Assembly: GCF_003751085.1 (NCBI RefSeq)
Contig: NZ_RJJY01000001.1
Coordinates: 620,001 to 684,000, forward strand
DNA: 64,000 nt
Reading direction: 5' to 3'
Origin: Micromonospora sp. Llam0
GTDB lineage: Bacteria; Actinomycetota; Actinomycetes; Mycobacteriales; Micromonosporaceae
Made by a program: the position numbers and the translations under genes. The notes beneath the pieces are model-generated. The model searched no databases, was not told the origin of the DNA, and worked only from the letters and a program-made list of their open reading frames with translations. Below, one piece after another: positions 43,355-50,019 of the stretch (positions are counted from its first letter, which is position 1; every line of letters begins with the position of its first letter).

Positions 43355-43384
43355 ACGTTATGTCGAATACCGCCCGCGCGTCAA
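43355..43384 (-). promoter_or_regulatory. Promoter of the DUF4142 gene
   Basis: On the minus strand TTGACG (43384-43379), an 18-bp spacer and TAACGT (43360-43355) predict a start near 43348 and a 45-nt leader. The 10-bp palindrome TGATCGATCA (43343-43352) sits at the predicted start. Confidence 0.55.
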
Positions 43385-43584
43385 TGCTGCTGGCTTGGAA
43401 TCCGCAGAAAAAAAGAAGCATTTAATCGTTTCCTGTGGCTAATCTGACTCGACTCGCCGGCATCGTCCGTTCGGCTGATGCTCCCGGTTCAACATCGAGG
43501 TCACGGGGTTGTTCACCCAGTGCGAATCTGGCCACTTGACATACTGCGGCAGGAGTGCGGTTTGTGGCGCTGCGGTAACAGGGT

Positions 43585-43609
43585 GCCGACACCGTAGCAG
43601 AATGTCGGC
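43585..43609 (-). terminator. Hairpin after the CPCC gene
   Basis: GCCGACA (43585-43591) and TGTCGGC (43603-43609) with an 11-nt loop lie 31 nt beyond the stop codon of the minus-strand CPCC gene. Confidence 0.4.
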
Positions 43610-43640
43610 CCATTCCTGACCCGGCGGATCACTGGAATCG

Positions 43641-43880
43641 CTACGGATACTCGTCGGGACGCGGAGGCCGGACGATGTCGGCGTACCGCAGATGGCTGGC
43701 CCCGTAGATCGCGAAGTTGAGCCGGGCATGGGACAGGCTCAAGTCGCCGTTCGGCCCGCCACGCACCACCTCAGCGTCGCCATCGCCCTGGCCGTCGTCG
43801 GTCCAGAAGCAGACGGGGCAGGTGGTGCATCCGGTCCGGTAACCACAGCAGGGGCATCTGTCGACGGAGTACGGGACCAC
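43641..43880 (-). CDS. CPCC family cysteine-rich protein
   Basis: A 79-residue protein of the Cys-rich CPCC family. RCPCCGYRT (residues 8-16) and TTCPVCFWTDDGQGDGDAE provide two CxxC-type knuckles for a zinc ion. VRGGPNGDLSLSHARLNFAIYG is the conserved second half. The GTG at 43880 has GGAAGG 8 nt upstream. Function unknown; these small proteins occur scattered in bacterial genomes, often near toxin- or defence-related genes. It is 138 bp after lhr on the same strand. Confidence 0.85.
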   Translation of the reverse strand: MVPYSVDRCPCCGYRTGCTTCPVCFWTDDGQGDGDAEVVRGGPNGDLSLSHARLNFAIYGASHLRYADIVRPPRPDEYP

Positions 43881-44018
43881 CCGCTAAGCCTTCCACAGGA
43901 ACGTTTCGGGCATGTGCCTGAGGTACCCCGTCGACGGTCCGCCGGCAACGCACCGCCGTCGGCGTGCGCACCCGGGCATACCCGCCGGTGCCGGCGGTGC
44001 CCGGACCGACGTCCCCGA

Positions 44019-47000
44019 TCAGCCGCGTAACCGCAGTCCACGTGGGGTGGCCCGGAAGCCGGCGGTGGCCAGCGCCGTCCGCAGCGGGGAGCTGTGCACC
44101 CGCTCCCCGTCGGCGCGTTCGACCGAGATGGTGCCGAGCGCCCCGGAGCTCACCGCGCCGGCCAGCGCCCGGGCCGCCGCCTCGAGCCGCTGTCCGTCCT
44201 GAGTAAAGCAGAGCAGACTGCGACCGCCGCGTTCGACGTAGAGCGCCGCCGCCGCGTCGACGAGTACCACCAGCGCCCCGGCCTTGCGCCCGGGTCGGTG
44301 CCCCGCCGCCGACTCGTCGGCGCTGTCCACCGGGCGCTGCGGCCAGGGCAGTGCCGCGCCGTACGGGTTTGCCGGATCGGCTGCCGCCAGCACCACCGCC
44401 TCGGGCTGCCGGCGGTGCGGCGGATCGGAGCCGGTGAGTTCCCGCAGCCGGTCCACCGCACCGGGCACGGCGAACTGGGCCGCACCGAGCCCGTCGACAA
44501 AGTAGCCCCGGCGGGCCGCGCCGCGTTCCTCCAGTGCGGTCAGCACCGGGTACACGGCGGCGAACCCACCCGGCTGTCCCTCGGCGGCGACCGCCCCCCG
44601 GGTCACCACCCCGTGTCGTTCGAGCAGCACGTCGGCGGCGAGCGCCGCCCGCCGGGTCGGGTCGGGGTCACGCGGCGGCAGCAGCGACCACCGACCGGCC
44701 AGCTGTGGCACGGCGGTACGGGCGACGAACTCCCGACCGACCCGCCGGGCCCGACCCCGTGGCCCGGCGGCGGTGCGTACCCGTTGCGCCGGGCGTGGTC
44801 CGAGTAGGGCCCGCAGCGGCGCCAGTGTGTCGTTGGTCAGCCAGCCGGCCCACACCAGGTCCCAGATCGCCGTCTCGATCCGCCCGGCCGAATCGGCATG
44901 GTCGGTGGGCGCCCCGCCAGCGGTGTCGGCGGGGGGCACGACGCCAGCGGTGTCGGCGAGTGCCGCGCCGGCCCGGTCGGCCAGCTGCCGGAAGAACAGC
45001 GCCTGCTCGTCGGCGAGGGCGGCGAGCACCGCCTCGTGCACCGGAGTCAGTGCCAGCGCCGGGTCCGGCGGCGGCAGCAGCAGCGGTGCGGTCTCCGTGA
45101 ACACCAACCGGATCCAGCCGTCACCCGAGCCGACCGCGCCGGCACCGGACCAGGTGACCTCGCCGGAGGCGCAGAGCTCGTCCAGGTACGCGGGGGAGTA
45201 GTCGGCCACCCGGGCGGGCAGGATCAGCCGTTCCACCGCGCCGGCCGGCAGGGCCGCTCCCTGCAGTTGCTCGACGGCGGCCGCCACCCCGTCCACCCCG
45301 CGACCCGGGCCGCCGACCTGCTGCCATCGGGGAAGGAACCGGACCAGGGCGGTCGCCGGCACCGGCTCGATCTCGCGGCGCAGCGCCGCGAGCGACCGGC
45401 GCCGCAGCAACCGCAGCACGTCGGCGTCGCACCATTCGGTGCCGGCCCGGTCCGGGGTGAACTCGCCGGCCACGATCCGCCCGGTCGCGGTGAGCCGGCG
45501 CAGGGTCTGTTCGACGACGAAGGCACCCAGCCCGAACCGGGCGGCGCAGGCGGCGGTGTCGAACGGCCCCCGGGTGCGGGCGTAGCGGGCGACCAGGTCG
45601 CCGAGCGGGTCGGCCACCGGGGCGAGGTACGCCGTCGCGACGCCGACCGGCAGCGCGACACCGAGCGCGTCGCGCATGCGGCCGGCGTCCTCCACCGCGA
45701 TCCACCGGTCCTGCCCGGCGATTCGCACCCGCAGCGCGCGCCGGGCCTGGGACAGCTCGGCCGGCCAGCCCGGGTCGACCTGCCGGTCCTGCAACTCGGT
45801 GTCGGACAGGTCGCCGACGACCCGCAGCAGCTCGGCCAGGTCCTCGGCGTCGCGCAATCGGCGGTGCCCGTCCAGCCACTGCAGCTGCCGGTGGGTCTCG
45901 GCGAGCACCGCCGGGTCGAGCAGTTCCCGCAGCTCGACCCGGCCGAGCAGCTCGCCGAGCAACGTCGAGTCGAGGCTCAGCGCGGCGGCCCGGCGCTCGG
46001 CCAGCGGCAGGTCCCCTTCGTAGAGGAACGCTCCGACGTAGCCGAACAGCAGGGAACGGGCGAACGGCGACGGTCGGGGTGTCTCGACCTCCACCAGCCG
46101 CAGCCGCCGTGCCGCCAGGTCGCCCATCAGCCCGGCTAACGCCGGCATGTCGAAGACGTCCCGCAGGCATTCCCGCGCCGCCTCCAGGGTGATCGGGAAG
46201 TCGGCGAACTCCCGCGCCACGTCGAGCAGTTGGGCGGCGCGTTGCCGCTGCTGCCACAGCGGCTGCCGGCGGCGCGGATCCCGGCGGGGCAGCAGCAGCG
46301 CCCGGGCGGCGCATTCCCGGAACCGGGCGGCGAACAGGGCCGACCCGCCGACGGCCGCTTCGACGAGCTGGCTGATCTCGTCGCTGGCGAAGGCGACCAG
46401 GTCGGCGCCGGGTGGTGTGTCGGCCATCTCGGGCAGGCGGACCACGATGCCGTCGTCGGCGGGCAGCACCTGGGCGTCGACGCCGTACCGCTCGCTGATC
46501 CGGTGCCCGATCGCCAGTGCCCATGGGGCGTTGACCTGGGCACCGAAGACGCTGTGCACGACCAGCCGCCAGTCGCCGAGCTCGTCGTGGAACCGTTCGA
46601 CGACGACCGTCCGGTCGTCCGGCAGGCTCCGGGCGGCGGCGCGCTGGTCGTCGAGGTAGCGCAGCAGGTTGTCGGTGGCCCAGTCGTCCAGACCGGACGA
46701 CAGCAGGCCGGCGCGGGCGGCGGTGGGGTCCTGCCGGCCGACCTGGCGCAGCCGGGCGCCCAGCGCCCGGCCCAGCTCGACCGGGCGACCGGGTTGGTCG
46801 CCTTTCCAGAACGGCATCCGGGCTGCCTGGCCCGGGGCGGGGGTGACCAGCACCCGGTCGGGGGTGATCTCCTCGATCCGCCACGACGTGGCACCGAGTA
46901 GGAAGACGTCGCCGACCCGGGACTCGTAGACCATCTCCTCGTCGAGCTCGCCGACCCGCACGGGCCGTTCGGCGCCGGCCAGGAAGACACCGAACAGGCC

Positions 47001-48668
47001 GCGGTCCGGGATCGTGCCTCCACTGGTGACGGCCAGCCGCTGCGCGCCCGGTCGCCCGGTGAGCAGGTCGGCGTCGCGGTCCCAGATCAGGCGGGGCCGC
47101 AGTTCGGCGAACGCGGTCGACGGGTACCGGCCGGAGAGCATGTCCAGCACCGCGTGCAGCGCCGAGTCGGGCAGTTCGGCGTACGGGGCCGCGCGGCGTA
47201 CCAGGGTCGCCAGCGCGTCCACCGGCCAGGGATCCAGCGACACCATGGCGACGATCTGCTGGGCCAGGACGTCGAGTGGGTTGCGCGGGTACCGCAGCTG
47301 CTCGATGGCGCCGCGGGCCATCCGCTCGCTGACCACCGCACAGGCCAGCAGGTCACCATGGTGCTTGGGCAGGATCACCCCGTGCGACAGCGCGCCCACC
47401 TGGTGCCCGGCCCGGCCGATCCGCTGCAGGCCGGCGGCGACGCTCGGCGGTGCCTCGATCTGTACGACGAGATCGACCGCACCCATGTCGATGCCGAGCT
47501 CCAGGCTGGAGGTGGCGATCACCGCCGGCAGCTGACCGGACTTCAACGCCTCTTCGATCTGCTGCCGTTCGGAGCGCGACACGCTGCCGTGGTGGGCGCG
47601 GGCGATCACCGCCGGAGCGCCGTGTGCGGTGTCCGACTGGGCCATGATCTCCGCCGGCATCCGGGTGCCGGACCGCCGGTCGCTACCGCTACCGCTGCTG
47701 TCGGCGCGGTGCGGGCCGGACTGCTGGTCCGTGCCGTCCGCCCGGTCTGCGGCGAGTTCGTTGAGCCGGGCGCAGAGCCGTTCCGCCGAGCGCCGGGAGT
47801 TGGTGAACACGATGGTCGACCGGTGCCGCCGGATCAGGTCGAAGACGCGTTCCTCGACCGCCGGCCAGATCGACCGGCCGGCCGGCGGCGGACCATCGGA
47901 GTCCTCCTGCGCGGCCTCGCGTTCGTCCAGCTGGTCGAGATCCGGCACCGGCACCTGGACGCTGACGTCGATGGTCTTGGCCGTGGCCGGGGCGACCACC
48001 TGCACGGGCTGACGGCCACCGAGGAACTGGGCGGTCTCCTCGATCGGCCGGACCGTGGCGGACAGGCCGATCCGCTGGGCGGGCGCCGGCAGCAGCGCGT
48101 CCAACCGCTCCAGCGACAACGCCAGGTGCGCGCCGCGTTTGGTGCCGGCGACCGCGTGCACCTCGTCGACGATGACCGTGTGCACGCCGCGCAGCGACTC
48201 CCGGGCGGACGAGGTGAGCAGCAGGAACAGCGACTCGGGAGTGGTGATGAGGATGTCCGGCGGTTGTCGGAGGAAGGCGCGTCGTTGATCGGCCGGGGTG
48301 TCGCCGGTGCGGATGCCGACGGTCACCTGCGGTGCCGGTGCACCGATGCGGGCGGCGGCCTGGCCGATGCCGACCAACGGGGTACGTAGGTTGCGGTCGA
48401 CGTCGACCGCGAGTGCCTTGAGCGGGCTCAGGTAGAGCACCCGGCATCGCAGCCGCGGATCGTCCGGAGCGGGCGAGCGGGTCAGCTGGTCCAGCGACCA
48501 GAGGAACGCGGCGAGGGTCTTGCCGGATCCGGTGGGTGCGACCACCAGGGCGTGCCGGCCGTCGCTGATCGCTTCCCACGCGCCGGTCTGCGCGGCGGTC
48601 GGCGCGGCGAAGGCGGCCGAGAACCACTCCCGGGTGGCTGCCCCGAAGCGCTCCAACACCGCGGTCAT
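44019..48668 (-). CDS. lhr: ATP-dependent helicase Lhr
   Basis: A 1549-residue superfamily 2 DNA helicase of the Lhr group. The N-terminal motor has motif I APTGSGKTLAAFLW, Ia YLSPLKALAVDV, DEVH-box IVDEVHAVAGTKRG, motif III LSATVRP and motif VI QRIGRAGHQVG, interrupted by a Ser/Asp-rich insertion near residue 320. A winged helix and the Lhr-core follow, and the last 600 residues form the C-terminal domain found in Lhr but not in Lhr-Core. The start ATG 48668 is preferred over 48683 because GGAGGG lies between them. Lhr translocates 3'-5' on ssDNA in DNA repair; mycobacterial lhr is DNA-damage induced and next to nei2. Here nei lies 1.5 kb downstream on the same strand. Confidence 0.95.
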   Translation of the reverse strand: MTAVLERFGAATREWFSAAFAAPTAAQTGAWEAISDGRHALVVAPTGSGKTLAAFLWSLDQLTRSPAPDDPRLRCRVLYLSPLKALAVDVDRNLRTPLVGIGQAAARIGAPAPQVTVGIRTGDTPADQRRAFLRQPPDILITTPESLFLLLTSSARESLRGVHTVIVDEVHAVAGTKRGAHLALSLERLDALLPAPAQRIGLSATVRPIEETAQFLGGRQPVQVVAPATAKTIDVSVQVPVPDLDQLDEREAAQEDSDGPPPAGRSIWPAVEERVFDLIRRHRSTIVFTNSRRSAERLCARLNELAADRADGTDQQSGPHRADSSGSGSDRRSGTRMPAEIMAQSDTAHGAPAVIARAHHGSVSRSERQQIEEALKSGQLPAVIATSSLELGIDMGAVDLVVQIEAPPSVAAGLQRIGRAGHQVGALSHGVILPKHHGDLLACAVVSERMARGAIEQLRYPRNPLDVLAQQIVAMVSLDPWPVDALATLVRRAAPYAELPDSALHAVLDMLSGRYPSTAFAELRPRLIWDRDADLLTGRPGAQRLAVTSGGTIPDRGLFGVFLAGAERPVRVGELDEEMVYESRVGDVFLLGATSWRIEEITPDRVLVTPAPGQAARMPFWKGDQPGRPVELGRALGARLRQVGRQDPTAARAGLLSSGLDDWATDNLLRYLDDQRAAARSLPDDRTVVVERFHDELGDWRLVVHSVFGAQVNAPWALAIGHRISERYGVDAQVLPADDGIVVRLPEMADTPPGADLVAFASDEISQLVEAAVGGSALFAARFRECAARALLLPRRDPRRRQPLWQQRQRAAQLLDVAREFADFPITLEAARECLRDVFDMPALAGLMGDLAARRLRLVEVETPRPSPFARSLLFGYVGAFLYEGDLPLAERRAAALSLDSTLLGELLGRVELRELLDPAVLAETHRQLQWLDGHRRLRDAEDLAELLRVVGDLSDTELQDRQVDPGWPAELSQARRALRVRIAGQDRWIAVEDAGRMRDALGVALPVGVATAYLAPVADPLGDLVARYARTRGPFDTAACAARFGLGAFVVEQTLRRLTATGRIVAGEFTPDRAGTEWCDADVLRLLRRRSLAALRREIEPVPATALVRFLPRWQQVGGPGRGVDGVAAAVEQLQGAALPAGAVERLILPARVADYSPAYLDELCASGEVTWSGAGAVGSGDGWIRLVFTETAPLLLPPPDPALALTPVHEAVLAALADEQALFFRQLADRAGAALADTAGVVPPADTAGGAPTDHADSAGRIETAIWDLVWAGWLTNDTLAPLRALLGPRPAQRVRTAAGPRGRARRVGREFVARTAVPQLAGRWSLLPPRDPDPTRRAALAADVLLERHGVVTRGAVAAEGQPGGFAAVYPVLTALEERGAARRGYFVDGLGAAQFAVPGAVDRLRELTGSDPPHRRQPEAVVLAAADPANPYGAALPWPQRPVDSADESAAGHRPGRKAGALVVLVDAAAALYVERGGRSLLCFTQDGQRLEAAARALAGAVSSGALGTISVERADGERVHSSPLRTALATAGFRATPRGLRLRG

Positions 48669-48855
48669 CGCTGGTCCCTCCATCGGTCCGTCCGGCTGCC
48701 AGCGTGGACCATCCTGCCCGCCGGGTACGACGAAGCTGGGCCGCCCGGGCGACCCGGATCCACAAATTCGAGTGGAACCGGCAGGTCTGGCTTGCCCGAC
48801 TTAGTAGTTATGGAGTAACTTTCCGTCATTATCCGATCTCTCAAGGAGTACCTCC

Positions 48856-49203
48856 ATGCCCGTTGTCGAGCGCGGCCTCCACCACGACACGGAGGTTCTT
48901 CTCCGGAAGGTGGACGGACTGGTGGCGCTGCTGCGGCTGCGGCACCACCGGCTCGACCCGGCGGCGGTGGACCGGTTCGCCGACACCCTGCGGGCCCTGG
49001 TCGTCGACAGCGGATCGGCGAGCGCCGCCGACCGGGCGCGGGTACGCGCCACCGTGCACTACCACATGCTGCTGGCCAGCCGACGAGGTCTGCTGCCGCT
49101 CGCCGACGTGACCGCACCTGCCGGACCGGCGGCGTCGGCTCGCCCGGCGAGGCCCGCCGCGCCGGCGACGGCGACGGTTCCCACCGAACCAGCTGGCACA
49201 TGA
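48856..49203 (+). CDS. Small hypothetical protein divergent from lhr
   Basis: A 115-residue protein that I do not recognise. Residues 1-80 are helical and rich in Leu, Arg and His (LLRKVDGLVALLRLRHHRLD). The last 30 are a Pro/Ala tail. AAGGAG lies 8 nt before ATG 48856 and the codon use is typical, so it is probably real. Upstream is an AT-rich promoter patch with CATTAT (48827-48832) as candidate -10 and the inverted repeat AGTTA-TGGAG-TAACT (48806-48820). It is divergent from lhr, so co-regulation with it is possible. Confidence 0.65.
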   Translation: MPVVERGLHHDTEVLLRKVDGLVALLRLRHHRLDPAAVDRFADTLRALVVDSGSASAADRARVRATVHYHMLLASRRGLLPLADVTAPAGPAASARPARPAAPATATVPTEPAGT

Positions 49204-49369
49204 CGGTAACCGTACGGTAATCACCAAATCCGCTTTGATCGCTTACCATCCAGACTCCGGAAACCGGCGACGTCCAGGCCCGGCCACCGGCCGGCGGGCC
49301 CGGCCAGCCAGGCGGCCGTCACCGGGAGACCGGTAGGCTTGGCGGGCGTCGACAGCGGAGGGGGCACGG

Positions 49370-49837
49370 ATGGCACAGCTGCGCCACCTCCCGGATCCGC
49401 GCAGGATCGCCGTTGTGCTACTCGTCCTGCTGACCGTCACCGCCGTGCACGGTGCCGCCTCGGTCGCCGTACCAGCCGTCGCCGTCGCCGCCGGGCCGGC
49501 CTCCATCGGAGCCGCGCTGCTGCACCAGACCGTCTCGCCCGGTGGTCGCAACTGTGTCGACGACGCCGACCACCGGCAGCAGCAGAGCGTGTCGGCCCGG
49601 CCCGGCCCAGCCGGTGACGACCACGGCACCCCGACCGGTGCCGTCACCCCGCCACCCTGGTCCGCCGCGCCATCCGCCACCGGCCAGTACGCCTGGTCGT
49701 CGGCCGCCGACCCGCTCCTGCGCCGCGGCACCCGGCCCTGCTCCAGCCGGGCGCCACCCGATCGGCCGGCGGCCCTGCTGACCACCGCGGCCGCGCCGCT
49801 GACCACCGCAGCCGCACACCTGCCCATTCTCGACTGA
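49370..49837 (+). CDS. Small exported or membrane-anchored hypothetical protein
   Basis: A 155-residue protein with no recognisable family. One hydrophobic segment (residues 13-48, RIAVVLLVLLTVTAV then Ala/Val-rich) could be a signal sequence or anchor, and the rest is Pro/Ala/Ser-rich with two cysteines and a short repeat near the end (LTTAAAPLTTAAAH). A strong GGAGGGGG precedes ATG 49370 and TAGGCT (49334-49339) is a candidate -10. It is followed by 182 bp without visible features, then the mrp operon on the same strand. A link with the antiporter is conceivable but unsupported. Confidence 0.55.
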   Translation: MAQLRHLPDPRRIAVVLLVLLTVTAVHGAASVAVPAVAVAAGPASIGAALLHQTVSPGGRNCVDDADHRQQQSVSARPGPAGDDHGTPTGAVTPPPWSAAPSATGQYAWSSAADPLLRRGTRPCSSRAPPDRPAALLTTAAAPLTTAAAHLPILD

Positions 49838-50019
49838 GCCGGGCCGCCGACCCGGGCGGAGCCCAGGCCGGACGTCCCGAGCCTCCGCCACTGCCACGTC
49901 ACCCCCCCCGCCACGGCCGCGACGCGCCGTCCGGCGGTCCTTTCCCACCGGGCGGGCGCGCCCGGCAACGGACCCGTGCCGACGGGCGGGCCCGCGACGA
50001 CACCTACCTGGAGCCGCGC

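Larger units (their letters stand above)
43304..43640. other. 337-bp gene-free region, partly AT-rich
   Basis: Apart from the DUF4142 promoter and the hairpin at 43585-43609, I find no credible gene. The part 43340-43440 is clearly richer in A/T than its surroundings and contains A7 (43407-43413). Open frames of 60-100 codons exist on the minus strand, but they lack ribosome sites and any recognisable composition. Confidence 0.6.

Noticed and set aside
43536..43541. Perfect TTGACA on the plus strand
   Set aside because: No -10-like hexamer at 16-19 bp and no gene downstream on that strand.
43739..44041. 100-codon minus-strand frame overlapping the CPCC gene and the end of lhr
   Set aside because: It overlaps two supported genes in other frames and shows no family motif.
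49204..49330. ACCGTACGGT palindrome and imperfect hairpin after the small gene at 48856
   Set aside because: Imperfect beyond ten bases and no clear position relative to a promoter or stop; not distinguishable from chance.
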